A stretch of 64,000 nt of DNA from assembly GCF_047948215.1 (NCBI RefSeq), contig NC_134456.1:205328036-205392035 (forward strand), given 5' to 3'. This document shows positions 21,234 to 34,581 of the stretch, in pieces. Made by a program: the position numbers and the translations under genes. The DNA comes from Lycorma delicatula (taxonomy: Eukaryota; Arthropoda; Insecta; Hemiptera; Fulgoridae). The number at the start of each line of letters is the position of its first letter. The stretch's first letter is position 1. The notes under the pieces were generated by a model, which ran no database searches, was not told the origin of the DNA, and worked only from the letters and a program-made list of their open reading frames with translations.

Positions 21234-23620
21234 CTAAATCACCATTTTTTTCTACGTAAACGGCCGAAGTATAACAACAGCACTGGGACTAAATTACATG
21301 ATAATTATAGTAATTTACTTGAATATAATCGAGTACATCTGAACAAAATTAAAAACTTACAGAGCAGTTGATCGATTAAAATGCTAACCAAGCATTTACC
21401 AATTTTTTCGTCGGCACATTTTTTCGTACAGCATTCGAAAGAAAAAGAAAATTCAACAGAATATTTTATAAATAATTCAATAAAAATATATCTAAAGAAA
21501 ATTATTCACCGTATTTCTGCAATACATTCCAGATATGTATTCTAATAAACTCTGGCTGTATTCCTAAAATAAAGCAAAATAGACCTAACATGCTGAGCTA
21601 CTGAATAATTAGACTACCATTCACAGCCGAGTAATTCAACAACCAATTTTTGGGATAGCAAATAATAAAAAAAATTCAACTCATACATAAGAATCTTGAT
21701 AAAATATATATATATATAAAATATTTTTCTTGAATAACGTTAAAGATATAAGTTAAGCGGCAACCAAATAACAAAATAGATAACTATTAAAAAAAAATTA
21801 ATTACAGGACAACATGAGTGATGGTCTATTGTTCACAGAACGAAGAATATTTATAAAGTAGTGTATATAAAGAGCACCTCCAGGCGGAGGCCGAATTAAG
21901 GGCCAATAATCTGCACTCTTCCCAACTGTTGTAATGGTGGCCATTCCAAAAAAATTTTGTTATAAAAACTTGTTATGTACATATATGTCATCTCGTTTAA
22001 CAGCAAGGAAAATGTTAAAGGATAATTTCATTTAAAAAACCTGAAAATCTGTTTGGCTCACTTTTCTCGGTCAGTTAGATCCGCGGTGTGTATTTATTAA
22101 AAATAATCTTTTAAAAATTAATAAATAAAAGAAAATCATTAAAAAATACAATAAGAGGTCCCTCAAGAAACAGCGGTTGCGATTTTGTTAATACTCGTAA
22201 CAATTATATTTGACAGGGACTACCTTCCATAACCGATAATTTTATTTTGCATATTTTAATTATATTAATCCAGTTTCTTTGAAGAGCTAAATTTACCTAC
22301 GACAGACCAAAAAAATTTGCGAGATCTATTCGTTCACAGAATTACAAATAATCTTTCGAAGCAATCTATTTTGTATTATCAACTGGAATATAAACCGTAA
22401 TATTAACGTATTACATGATGAATATACGCAGTAATATTATCTATTATTACGAGAAATTTTTATTGAAACAAATTTATCGCGTCCAGGTCTGTATCGAGTA
22501 TTTGATTTCTGTATATTCTTTCATATACAGAAATCAATCTATTTACCAAAGGTATAAAAAAAAGGTCCATTATTCAGAGGTTTCCGTTGTAAGCAATTTC
22601 AGTGTAAATTTTCTGATGAGTTTGCTAGAATTAGGGATTCGATTTAAAAAAAAGAAGTAATATAATAGTCAGAAAAATGTTAGTAATTCCACTATCTGTC
22701 AAAAGTTAATGTTTCAGAAAAACCATTAATGATATTATATTCTTTCCTTTTTTAATTTCAATAAAAGCTTCTAAGACAACGAAAAACAGGGTAGAGAACA
22801 ATCAATTACGGGTAGTTAATTACGGTTGAAGGTAGAATAAATAAGAAAAAATGCTTTCGTAGTACTCGTGTTCCTTTCAAACGCGCGCGCGCATACGACA
22901 CAAGCAGGCAATAACAAATGATAATTAAATTAGTGAACGGTAAAACATTATCAAGGCAAACGTCAATAACAAAGCAAAGTATGAAAAAAAAACAAACATC
23001 AAAAATCTAAAAAAGATCTTTCAACAGCCAACACTTTGAGATGGTTTAAAATTGAGATTTATCGTATTTACATAAGAAATGTTTATAATTATATAACAAT
23101 ACGTAAACAAAATAAACATAATTTAAATACAGCGAGTGAGCTTTTAAAAAGAATTTATAATAAAGAAAGAAAAGAAAAAACGTACACTCTATTTCAATTG
23201 TTAATATTGTACAGAAAAGTAACGAAACTGTTACTGAAACAAAAACAGCACCTACATAACATATATTAGCGGTATAATGTAAAACAATCGCAGCAGTATA
23301 CTTCCTGCATGTAACATTCGTTACGATCTAACGAATTAATAATCTATCTATAGTACTGCGTTTTAATTCTTAACCAAATATTACATATCTAGAAAACTAC
23401 CTGTGCTTTACTCAGATTTCTTTAACCCGTAATTAAATTACGTTAAAAAGAATTATAAATAAGAGGCCTTCATCTGAAAGACTTAAAACAGTCTTTGAAG
23501 ACTTCAACTACAAAGGAAAGTTACATACGAAATGAGCGTATAACCCAAAAGGGGGGAATTTTTTTGTTTTCTTAGTTGTTAGATTTTTAGATCTTTAGGG
23601 TGCAAGCGTAATTTCCATAT
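21234..23620. other. AT-rich non-coding stretch
   Basis: No gene recognised. Apart from the hairpin at 22502-22537 and a (CG)n run near 22881 nothing stands out. The plus frames at 22415-22660 and 23036-23269 are AT-rich, lysine/tyrosine-rich chance frames. Confidence 0.5.
22502..22537. repeat. Perfect hairpin, 15-bp arms, 6-nt loop
   Basis: TTGATTTCTGTATAT (22502-22516), loop TCTTTC, ATATACAGAAATCAA (22523-22537). Confidence 0.9.
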
Positions 23621-24165
23621 GTACATGGTGTCCTTTAAAGGTGAGATCAAACTCTAGGAAGTGATTCTACCTAACATACTGAAGAAACCGTGTCCAGTGA
23701 ATATAGGTCCGGAAACGCATATTTTTCTGCCTGTCCGCCATTTTCTGTTTGTTAAGAACGGTTGGAGATAACGCAATAAAATTTTGTACTTTATTTTAAA
23801 CTATCATTTTTTAATAGGAAAAAAATAACGATGCTCCGTTGACAAATTTCAAAATGGCGGTCGTTTCAATTTTCAACCTTAAATATCTTAAGAATTATTA
23901 GATCTATCAAATTGTGTTGTATTATAAAAATTATGAAGCATTTTTTTTAAGAACAAAACGACACCTTAGTCGTAAAAATCCGATGACAAACAACAGAGTT
24001 ATTGCAAAAAGTAGGCCTAAATCGATATGGCGGATCTTTTTATTTTTATTATCGTGGTTTCTGATAAAAATTGCTAATTTTAGCAATTTTAATCAGAAAA
24101 TTTGATCTAGTTATCAAGTGAATCTCGATGGACACCCTGTGTCACAGGACACTCTGTATAGTATA
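23620..24165. mobile_element. Possible non-autonomous element with GGTGTCC ends
   Basis: ACATGGTGTCCTTTAAAGG at the left (about 23624) is mirrored at the right by GATGGACACCCTGTGTCACA and GGACACTCTG near 24129-24160, whose complements read CAGGGTGTCC and AGAGTGTCC. The block between is non-coding, contains two CAAAATGGCGG/CGCCATTTT-type patches and a near-perfect hairpin at 24061-24096. No target duplication was found. Family unknown; tentative. Confidence 0.35.
24061..24096. repeat. Near-perfect hairpin, 17-bp arms, 2-nt loop
   Basis: CTGATAAAAATTGCTAA (24061-24077) and TTAGCAATTTTAATCAG (24080-24096) pair with a single mismatch across TT. Confidence 0.9.
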
Positions 24166-26304
24166 ATTTCAGACACATATATGATGCATTTTAATACTTA
24201 TCTTATACAAATTTAAATTAAACGTGAACTTTTTATTGGAAAACTGAATTATCAACCATTTCATCTCCTAAGATTCATCTTTAAAAAGTTTCCTAATGTT
24301 ATTATTATTAAAGAAATAAATAAAAATTTATCAGCTGCGCTTTCCGACTGTTTAGAGAGTGGAATAATATTAGTCTTATTTTGATCAATCTCGATTTTTA
24401 AAACTTCGGGAGTGAAATTTAAAAAATTTTAAAAATACATTGCTTTAGGGGGACCCTAAGGTCTGAATGAAGTGCTCCGTCAAATTTCAAATTCATAGTA
24501 TTATGGGTTCACGATACCGTGACAATAACGAAATTTAACGAGAATGAATGAAATAGATTTGTTAAAAAAAAACAAGTTCCTACATATAATACAAAGAGCA
24601 TCGAAGCCGAGGTCACTTAATAATTAACCATTCATTATTTACAAATTATAAATTAAACATAAATTTGAAATACATCAATAAGTACGTTCAATGTTATAAT
24701 AACATTATAATTGTTTTTACCGTAACGTTAAAATAAAACACTTCCGGTAATTTCCACTTCGTAAATTTAAATACAATATTGATAATAAGGTTTATACGTA
24801 ATTATGTAAGCACCGATAACATCTCGACTTTAATATAACATCAGTTCTCAAATATTTCAAAAACGGGTTAATTAGAAGTAGGTTCATTTTGGGTACAATT
24901 AGATGTAAATTGTATAACTTAAATTTGTATACATGAATTTAAAGGATAATAATAAAATCTACACACGGGTTTTCTTTTTCACTTTTTGACAACAAAAAAA
25001 AAGAAGCTAATTTCCTCTTAAGTAGTTTACTTGGGATACAAGTAAGCTGAGTTCTAAAATATAAATATTTTTGTGGATACATGCCTCAAAATTCAATTAA
25101 AACACTACCAATTTAGGGATAATTCTTTACCTTACGGATCATCTTTACTTTTTTCCTACATAAAAATAAAGATTTAACGAAGTTTTCATATTTAATATTA
25201 AAAAAACCAGGGCCTGGAACGAACAGAAGAATTTCAATTGTAGAGACTAATATTACCTGCAGTTTAGTAGTTCGCCATACCGATATGCTGCAATAAATTC
25301 AGTTTAAGAAAGCAACAGGAATCTTATTTATTTTTTTTCTTTTTCCTAGAACGTTTGTAACGAGATGTTTATTTTTGAGAAAGAGCTAAGAAATTTACGA
25401 AAGCAACTTCTATAGTATCAGATCGCTTATAACCATCCCTTTCTTAACATTAGGCAGGCAAACAATAGTATTATAGACTACTTATATAAAATCTAATTTC
25501 ATAGAATTACTGTAAGTTAATATGTATTAAAAGATTATTAATATTAGACGTGCATTATGTAAAAGTTTTATTATGTCATATCAGTAACAAAACAACAGAA
25601 TCGAATAACGCCCTAAGCATTCCAGATGAGATATTGATATAAAAAGAAACGTTTACCGTCTTGTACGACTCGGACTGTATAAAGTAATAAAAAAAATAAT
25701 AATACGTATTAGAATGAGTCCAGATGATCGAAATCAAGTCGCGTTAAGAAACAAGCCGGATATTTATCTTGCATCAATAAATGTACCCGCAAGATAAAAA
25801 AAAAACTATCACAAAGAAATTAATTAACTGAACACGCAGCACGTTACATGTAACCGACGGTTATAGTTCTTGTTACTGTTGATAAGAATGAACTGTAACA
25901 TTTGTATTATAATATACAAATTTATTCAAGACAACGTATGACCCAAATTCAGGGAAAACATTTTTTACTATATAAAAAGAATAACAGTGTTAATACTGAA
26001 ACGTAAATACCCGTAAATATATATTTGTGTGTGTGTGTGTGTAAACGATATTTTCTTAAACGGTTCAGCAACCGTACTTTGACCTCTGATGATATTTACT
26101 TAAAAACAGAGTCAAAAAATCATTAAAAATTTACACTACACTTTTGTTTTTAAAATAAAAATTTCTAAAAGAAAGTAGGATAAAAGTTTCATTAACAGAC
26201 AACTATTTTTGTATTACTACCGCAAATAAAACACCAATGGATACGCTAATCGAAATGAAACTTAATAAATTTAGTGGCGCGAGTCGTAGATATATATACA
26301 TATA
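24166..26304. other. AT-rich non-coding stretch
   Basis: No gene or transposon motif recognised. A (GT)n run lies at 26025-26042. Confidence 0.5.
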
Positions 26305-27640
26305 CAGGAGTCCAAAAAAATGTACTCACTGTTTGTAATTAAATAATATCTAAACAAAAAGAAAAATACTACACTCACAAATCTAATGTGCAGTGTAGTA
26401 TAAGGTATTAAATTTGTCGTGGTAGGCGGAGCTGGCAATTTATGCCGCGTATGCGCGGGTGGTTGGTGGTTGAACGAGCCAATCATATTACCTAGTGCAG
26501 CAGAAGACAGTCAAGTAGCAACAATGACTGAGGTTCGCTTATCGTTTGTTGAAAACAAGGCTGTACTGAAGTGGTATTGGGAGTATGAGAACATTCACAA
26601 GGTACGACGGCAGTGGCAGAGAGAGTTTAAAGATGTGTGCAAGTAAAAATCCAGCCGACCGACCACAAACAGCTACAAGTCCGGCGTCCAGTGCTGCGGT
26701 ATTGCCACATTTCACCCGATCACCGTAAAATTCAGTGAACCACGGAGCGCGCGGAAGTGGGTGAGCCGGTCAAATGTAAGACGCATTCTGAAGAGTGCAA
26801 AGTTGAAGGTGTGCATTCCAAGACTGCTACACGCGATGAATGAGGACGACCCAGATCGAAGGATGGAATACTGTGAATGGTTTCAGCAAATGGTTGGCGA
26901 GGGTGAGGAATTTGCAGGGAAGTTTGTGTGGACTGAGGAGGCGCTACTCAAATTTAACGGTACTGTGAAACGCCACAATTGTGTCTACTGGGCTCCAAAA
27001 ATCCTCAAGCACCTGTGTGGGCAGTGAACCTATCGAGGATTGCTGTGTGGTTTAGCGGGTCTATCAACGCATTGATAGACCACGTCACACGAGGGTACCG
27101 TGGGTACCGTAACTGGTGAAGCGTATCTTGATGTGCTTCAGACAAGGATTTTGCCTACTATCCAAAACCTTTATGGTGATGAACCTTTTTACATGCAACA
27201 AGACGGAGCCCCGCATCTCTACCATTGAGATGTTAGGTTGTACCTCGACAAAACTCTACCTGGGCGGTGGGCGAGTCGAAGAGGTGCAGTTGAGTACCCA
27301 CCTCGGTCTCCTAATTTGACATCTCTGACTTCTACCCCCGGGGGACCGTCAAGAATGACAAGTATCGACAAAAACCAGTAAACATCGACGAGCTACGTGA
27401 AGAACAATCGTAGTCATGTGCTGCCATTACGCCAGATATACTAACAGCCGTAGTTCGGTGTGCAGTTCGGAGCCATGGGCGTTATATAGAAGCTGATATT
27501 GTTCATTACGAACACATATACCGTAACCCTCTCTCAGTGCCAAAAACTGTTACGTTAAGTCAAATTTATCACGAGATATGGACTAGCACATTTTTTGAAC
27601 AATGCACACATTTTTAGTACATTTTTTGAACTCCATTTGA
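26305..27640 (+). mobile_element. Mariner element, near full length, decayed
   Basis: GGAGTCCAAAAAAATGTACT (26307-26326) at the left is matched by GGAGTTCAAAAAATGTACT reading minus from 27634. The span of 1.33 kb is the usual mariner length and contains an N- to C-terminal series of transposase motifs. Both outer flanks are TATATA-rich, consistent with insertion at TA. The extra bases beyond the right GGAG make the exact right tip uncertain. Confidence 0.75.
26524..27420 (+). pseudogene. Mariner-like transposase pseudogene (insect type)
   Basis: ATG at 26524 starts MTEVRLSFVENKAVLKWYWE and continues with HKVRRQWQREF, the N-terminal helix-turn-helix region. After a stop at 26644 other frames give HISPDHRKIQ and, from 26761, SRSNVRRILKSAKLKV, then MNEDDPDRRMEYCEWFQQMV, then FVWTEEALLKFNGTVKRHNC (family norm WSDEA.F...G.VNRHNC.YW: the first catalytic Asp appears as Thr-Glu here). 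From 27120 the frame reads YLDVLQTRILPTIQNLYGDE and FYMQQDGAPPHLY (second Asp), then YPPRSPNLTSL. Two or more frameshifts and stops break it, and sequence near the third acidic residue is degraded. The order and spacing are diagnostic; activity is not possible. Confidence 0.88.
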
Positions 27641-30149
27641 GGTATATATATATATATATAATTCAAGAATTGAAATTATCATGTTGCACCTATAATAGTG
27701 ATTAAATTATTCGAAGTTTTTTAATTCTGAGAATTTTATTACATAAAATTACAGTACGAGTTTTATATCCGTTAAAAACTTTTAAAACAATTTAATCTTC
27801 TAGAACTCTCCAAAAATTATGTAATTCAAAAATTTCATGATTTTTCCCGGTGTTTCGAAATAGTGAGGTGAAACCCCACACATACATGAATGTATGTGCG
27901 TCATGTCTGCATGTATATATATATATATATATGTATAAAACGCTAAAAGATCAAACTACTATGAAAAGTTTGTGAAGGAAATAGAAAATAACAATCTCAG
28001 ATGAATCAAATAACGTGACAACATTAGCCCTAAATCATTCGGAAAAATGTAATTGCTGTTTTTTTTTTTAATTTTAATTAAAAACACTGCAAAGCACAGG
28101 TCGGTATTACCATTCATTAATTACCAGACAATATCGAAATACAATTATCCCGTTAATACCAAGTTAAAATTAATTTAGGTCCATCTAAAAACTTCTTTTA
28201 TTTTCAAAAGTGCATTTAAAAGTAAAAAAATCCCAATTACTAACTGTTAATATGGATCAAAACATCGTTTTTAACAAACAAAAAAAAAAATACATAAAAT
28301 GAAAAACAGGTAATTTAACAGCACTTAATAAGCTTTAAAATTCAGAAGTTCGCTAGAATTCATTGCGTAGATGTTAATTAAATCGTTAAGCGCAATCCTA
28401 ACAATGAAAAAACCTTCCTAGTAATCTGTGAGCTCATAATTAAACAGATGAGATTTTTTTTTACGTATAAAAAAAAATAATAAAAGAAGTAATACATATA
28501 AAATGAATGTTCACAATAAGAGGTTAATTTAAAAATCGCTAAAAATCAATATAAATTAATAATACGAATTAAATTAACGAAATTAAAAATTTAAATGTCT
28601 CGCACAATGAATGATGAATGTGCAGATTAAAAATCAATGTATTAAACATTCACGGTCTCCATAATAAAAGTAATACTACTAATAGCACAAACGCTAATAA
28701 CTATAAACATAAGATTAAAATATTACTCCTTAGTTCTTAATTAAAATCAGAAAAACCAATTACGAAAAAAAGCTACATAAAAACTTAAAAAAGTCATGAA
28801 AATCTTTAAATATATATAAAAATAAGTTGTCGAAAATTATTTAGTATATACTCTTTCGACGATATCTTTGTTTTTAATGCAAAACACTAGTTCACTATCT
28901 CAATTTCTGTCCGTTAATTGATCCAGACATTACGTAACAAACAAACAAACCGATTTTTAACAAAATTTAATTATAAATTAGGCAAATCTTAAGAAATAAT
29001 CTTATTTTAATCCTGACTGAAATCTTAGGTATGTCATAATATAAACTAAAAATAACCATCAAACTCTTTTCAATAATCGTTCGTTTGCACCAACCTCTAA
29101 AATTGGAAAATGAATAGAAAACTGAAAAATTATTATATTTTTTAACTCCAGAAAACTTTTTAAGCTGGTTTTAGTTTTTATTGATTTTTTTGTTTTATTT
29201 GATTAGTTTTAGCTTTTACATTTACTTTTATTTAAATAGGGATAGACCAACAAAAAAAATTCCCTCCGAATGAAAAAAAGCCGTTCATAAGAAAACCAAA
29301 GAACACCTGCAACATGATAAAAATAAGAAAAGGAATCCAAAGAAACGACGTAAATAAGACTACTATCAGGAGTGTACGCTCTATGGAATATGGGAATATA
29401 ATCTTTTAACCTAAATTTTCCGACTAACTTCCCTCAATTTTCTTTTAAAATTACTTTGAATGTGATAATAATAACAATATATAATTACGCTGTAATAAAC
29501 CACAGTATGCAAGGATTGGGAAAAAAACTTCAAAATAAATTAGCTGTCTAATGTATAAAATGTAATTTTTCGTTCGAAAAATGTTTTCATTAAGCTAACT
29601 GAAAGAAACTTAAAATGGGTCCACCAGAGAAACTTTCTCTACAAAATAAAAAAGAAAACTCATTAAAGTCTATCCATGTGATGAAGCGTAAGGCTTGAAC
29701 GTACATAAGAGTTACATAACGGTCGAATTGAAGATCTTCCCCCTTTTTTGAAGAAGGTTTAGAAAAAGAAGATGCCAAGTAATTGAAATACGGTTCTCTT
29801 CAGCCACGCCTCGGAGTTACAATTCAGAACATTATCAAGCAGTCAATAGAGATAGAGTCAATCGAGAACTACTACTGACTGTGGAAGAAAATAAGGAATT
29901 CATTTTTCAATCGCGTAAATATCGTGAAAAACACGATGTTTACGTTTGTATTAACATCGCGTTTGGAATGAACATGATTTCTCCTTTAGCAAGGATTATA
30001 ATTACTTTTTTTTTAATCTATACTTTAATATCATTATACCGTGATTTTATCATCCAAAGTAAATTTTTAAAACTTCACATTTGACATTCGTCCAAATATA
30101 CAACTGGAGTATTTGCATTCCTATAATTAAATATTCAATTGCCATTAAA
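27641..30149. other. AT-rich non-coding stretch
   Basis: No gene recognised. It includes (TA)n runs at 27643-27660 and 27914-27932, and a copy of a diverged repeat at 29590-29780. Confidence 0.5.
29590..29780 (-). repeat. Copy 2 of a diverged interspersed repeat
   Basis: Shares AAACTTAAAATGGGTCCACC and CCCTTTTTTGAAGAAGG blocks with 12672-12765 and, more weakly, with 33000-33060. On the minus strand this copy is open for 62 codons ending SFSGGPILSFFQLA, comparable to FFIKGPVLSFLQLNDF in the minus frame at 33000-33060. That suggests a once-coding repeat. I do not recognise the family. Confidence 0.4.
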
Positions 30150-30670
30150 CATTCAATTCTCTTCTTCCAAATACCGGTTTTCTAAGATTTTCTGTTATTT
30201 TCAGTGTTACGCCACTTGAATCCCAACTCCTTCAAAATAACCGCTAAGGTGGTTTCACTAACCTTAAAATCGACAGCAATTTGAAGTTTTTGACGCGTTC
30301 TTTTTCAAGGCAGAAAATTCCTTCTTTGTATGAAATCCATTAACTGTTACTTCTACCTCCTTTACCATAACTTGTCCAATCAACTGACAAGTTTGAAAGT
30401 AGCTTAGCTTATACTTTTTCAATGTTCTGAGCGAATATGACTGGAATTTTAATTGAAGAAGCACTTCGTTTTTTAAGTTTTTGAACCTGTGAGATCTTGA
30501 GATCCCCATAAGTAGCAGACATTCTTTCTTTGCATTTTTGGATGTTTCTTACGTGCTACTCGTCTGTCAATTTTTTTATCTCTTTCTTCACAGATTTTAA
30601 ACATTATCACGTTCACGTGCTTGACTACGAAGTTTTTTATTCTAATTTACGGATTTAAAATTTTCCATAA
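30150..30670 (-). pseudogene. 5' fragment of DDE transposase (same family as 15253-16620)
   Basis: Reading minus from about 30668 (ATGGAAAATTTTAAATCCG), the frames align in order with the plus-strand relic at 15253: LRSQAREHDNV against the GARIINNVYDF region, then NIQKCKERMSATYGDLK (against GIQKCEERTAIACALS), SQVQKLKKRSAS (against TQVQKTQKRKKD), and FSALKK...LGFKWRNTENN-like text (against LSTLKK...LGFKLHKSENN). It stops before the catalytic domain, so only the DNA-binding part remains, with several frameshifts. A CGTGACGT core at 31005-31012 may be what is left of its TIR. Seeing two independent copies supports the family assignment. Confidence 0.7.
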
Positions 30671-31012
30671 ATCAAAAGCAACACTATCTTAATAATAATA
30701 AAAAAACAATATTAGACACTTTTGAATACACTTTAGCGTTCAAACCATAAAAATAAATTTAAAAACTACGAAACATACCAAATATTACGTAAATAATTTA
30801 TTTTTTAACTACGTAACCAAACATAAATATAGTTGCAGGATACTCTACAAATGAAACCATTTATTTACTATAATTTATGGAAGAGTCGTAATTTTAATTT
30901 TTTTTGTTTGGAATGATTCTAGGTAAATTGGTCCATAATGTTTTAGCTTAATAAAGTATATTATCAGTATTAAATTATGAAAATATGTCCAGGGAAATAA
31001 CTTGCGTGACGT

Positions 31013-32010
31013 TTTAGTAATCCAAACCAGAGGAGAAATTATTTTCATATACTCGTGTGCATGACTATTTGTCTCTCAATCACTCATTTGATCTCTCTTA
31101 TTTACGCGCGCGCGCACATACATACACATATACACATCTGCAGCGCACGCGCGTATCCACAGAAACCATTTCCCCTAATATGGAGCGATTTATCAACTAT
31201 TTATCTTTAATTCATAAAACTGAAAAAAATTGTTAGTTTTTAATTAATAATAATAATTTTGGTTTTGGTTTAAGCTGAGAAAAAAGATGTTGATTAATTA
31301 CTTATTTTTTATAATTCTTCGAAATAAAATAACTAAACATTTTTTTTTTCAACAGAAATAAAAATAGATAAATATTACTGCTACAAGAAACGTTTTAATA
31401 AATTTCTTGTTTCTGCAACAACGTTTACAGATGTCACACGTACATCTGTGCTTGTGTTTGGAATGAATTTTAATTTAACTATACAGAAAATAACTCTCCC
31501 TCCGACCCTTTATTATGCCAGAACTTAACATAAAACAAATTAGGCTCGCGAAGACGAGTAGGGATTTACATCCTTTACACATTTCATCTTGTTACGAAGT
31601 GCGCAATTTACACGAGTCTCGTGTAAATTGAATTATATCGCAAGAGTTAACTATTCTACACCAGGAACGTCGACAACACATACGTTTTATGTATGCACCG
31701 ACATAGGCTGGCATAAACGAGTGAGTTTTGAAACATAATTCCTACATAATCGTTTTAAACTTGTACTTCCGTAGAAAAGAGAGGGAAAGAAAAAAGACGA
31801 TATATTTCTTGTACCATAAGATACGATAGTCTTGCCCATTTTTTGCAAGTAGATTAACACATTTTACGCACGAAGAATTCCTGCGTTAAAGATAAACATA
31901 AATGACTAATATTACTGTTTTGTACTAACGTACTAATGTTTTGTAGCAGCTGTATTTTTATGTTTTTTAATATTCTGTACAGTTTGTTTTTCTCTAACAT
32001 TTCACTTTTT
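31013..32010. other. AT-rich non-coding stretch
   Basis: No gene recognised. It has a (CG)n run followed by CA-rich sequence at 31104-31140 and a 27-bp palindrome at 31604-31630. Confidence 0.5.
31604..31630. repeat. Perfect 27-bp palindrome
   Basis: CAATTTACACGAG (31604-31616), single T, CTCGTGTAAATTG (31618-31630). Confidence 0.9.
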
Positions 32011-32013
32011 CCT

Positions 32014-32302
32014 TTTTCCTGTTTAGCCTCCGGTAACTCCGTTCAAATAATACTTTAGACGATGAATGAGGATGATATGTATGAGTGTAAATGAAGTGTA
32101 GTCTTGTACATTCTCAGTTCGACCATTCCTGAGATGTGCGGTTAATTGAAGCCCAACCACCAAAGAACACCGGTATCCACGATCTAGTGTTCAAATCCGG
32201 ATAAAAATAACTGACTTTACTAGGACTTGAATGCTGAAACTCTCAACTTTCAAATCAGCTGATTTAGGAAGACGCGTTCACCATTAGACCAACCCGTTAC
32301 CT
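32014..32302 (-). mobile_element. tRNA-derived SINE, copy 1
   Basis: On the minus strand from about 32300: ACGGGTTGGTCTAATGGTG carries an RNA polymerase III A box (TGGTCTAATGG), then GCGTCTTCCTAAATCAGCTG, then a diverged B-box region. The body shares GATCGTGGATACCGGTGTTC, TTTGGTGGTTGGG and AACCGCACATCTCAGGAATG with the copy at 46246-46523, and the 3' end reads GGCTAAACAGG followed by an A-rich tail. SINEs of this type are transcribed by RNA polymerase III and moved by LINE machinery. Target-site duplications were not found for this copy. Confidence 0.85.
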
Positions 32303-34581
32303 AATATTAATATAAAACAAAGCAGCATAACGGTTACAATGATATCGTTTTTTACGCATTTTTGCAATTGTTTTTTGCAAATCAACCAAATAAAAAGTTT
32401 TTTTATGTTTTCAAATGATTTCCACAGTAACCCGAAATTTGTCTAAACATTTTTATAAATTTCAGGAATCTTTAAATTATTTTAAAAATCTCTATTTTCA
32501 ATCTAAAGTTTGTGTTTCACATTAAAGGCTACCGTTTTAGAAATATTAGTAAATACTCCATAATAAAAAATTATGAAATGACAAATTTTTACAATAAGTA
32601 CCCATAGATAAACCGACAAGAGAAAGCTGCTGCTTCACAAGTGGATGCATAAACCAACAAATACGACATTACTGGTAGAGTTTACAATAATGTGTTAAAT
32701 TACCCGAAATAATAATTTACTCGTAATAATTTGGTTTAAAAACAAAATACTTTGTAAAACTACTCGCTCCTAATATATCGATCGTCAAGCAATTTGCTAA
32801 TACAGATATTAAGTTTTGGAGTTAGTTAATAATCTAAAGAAATCAATCATTTCAATTTTAAAGTAAAATGCAGCCAAACAACCAAGTAGATAATAACGGC
32901 CCGAAAAATACAAGCAACAAATGCCAAACTACAGTTAACCCATAAGATGGAATCCGCTACATAAGGGTCCCAGTATTTATTTAAGTCGGTCGACACAAAA
33001 TCGTTAAGCTGTAGAAATGAGAGTACTGGTCCCTTTATGAAAAAGCTTCTGAAATATTGTGGGTGGAATAGGCGCGTTCTTCCTGGGGCCCTATAAATTT
33101 CTCTTATGTGAGGGTTGTTTACTCGTACCGAAGTTCCCCTATTCATATACCATCTCTACAAGTCAAAAGAAGTAATTACGTAAATAAAAATGTCCGGGAA
33201 AACTTTTCCTTTTTGATTAAGTAAAACTTGAGCTTTAATTACATTATAATTTTTATTTATACACGATACATTATTCTAACATTAATTACTGTGTTAATAC
33301 ATGACATGCTGTATGGACATTTGAATTCTGTTAATAAGAAACACGATTAGTGAATAGGTAGGTAGGTGCCGTTTATTTATACCACCTACCTCTAGTAAGT
33401 TGCATCGGTAGAAAGGGTATACGGCCGAAAACAATCCCAACTAATCTCAGAAAAATGAATGTAAAATGAGAATAAAGATAAAGTAAACATAAAATACAAA
33501 TTAATGATAAATAATATTATCAGAAAATCATGATACCAACACTTCTACAATTTAATCGTGTACATGCAAATATATAATTAATTATATGTAGCATACACTC
33601 GCTAATTTGCTGTATATAATTGTCTGACCTTGCGACACGTTCTACGATGTCTCAACAACATTTCATTACTATTCTTATTATTTACCACGCCTGCTCATCA
33701 ATACAAGAACTATTATTTCCAACTAGTCATTAATTTAATCAACATTTATTAATCGTAAACACATACATTATTCTTGCAGTAATAATCAATTTTTATATTT
33801 TTCACACTCAAATCAGAATTGACTATTCAATACAGCTGGTATGGGAGTTTCTTCATAATTTTTTACGTTATAAAATGTATACAAACATTTATTTTTAATA
33901 CGTAATAAAGAGAAATAAATAATATTTTATTTTTATATATTGTTACAATTATCTTAATTTTTCCGTACAGTAATCGACCACACATTATTAAACTATACTA
34001 AAAAGCAACTTTTACAAGGGAATACCTGAAAGTTTTATGAATATGCTACCGAAAGTGATGCACTTTAAAATCTTAAAATTGTAAGAAAAACAGAAAATGC
34101 GTACTACTGTGTGGTATAACTTTATAAATGTATGGTTGGTTAAATTAAAAATGATTAAAGATTATTTTAATAATAATATTAGCTGGTGTTTATCTATATT
34201 CTAAAACCAAGAAAAATTATAAGTTGACAAAACACACACACATATCTAGCAAAACAAATCCGGTTAATTGTAACAACTTTAACTAATGCGACCACTAACG
34301 AATGAAATAAATAATTTAGAAAATTTTTTTGAAGTAGAAATCATAAAGGCGAATTACTATTTAAGAAATTCACGAAGTCAAAGTAAAAGTAAAAAAAAAT
34401 CATAACACCGAAGACAAGTGTGATACCATTTCTTGAATTGCTTTTTTGCGTACATTACAGATTTGTAAATACAATTTTTTTATCACCCTTAGTTTTAAAT
34501 AAATTACGCTTCAAAAAAAAAATTAACGGAAAATATAGTTAACGTCTGTAAAATTTAAAATTTTGCATGGCCATACCTGTG
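32303..34581. other. AT-rich non-coding stretch
   Basis: No gene recognised over 2.3 kb. The 33000-33060 segment weakly matches the repeat at 29590-29780. GGTAGGTAGG at about 33360 and ACCACCTACC at about 33380 form a small inverted repeat. Confidence 0.5.
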
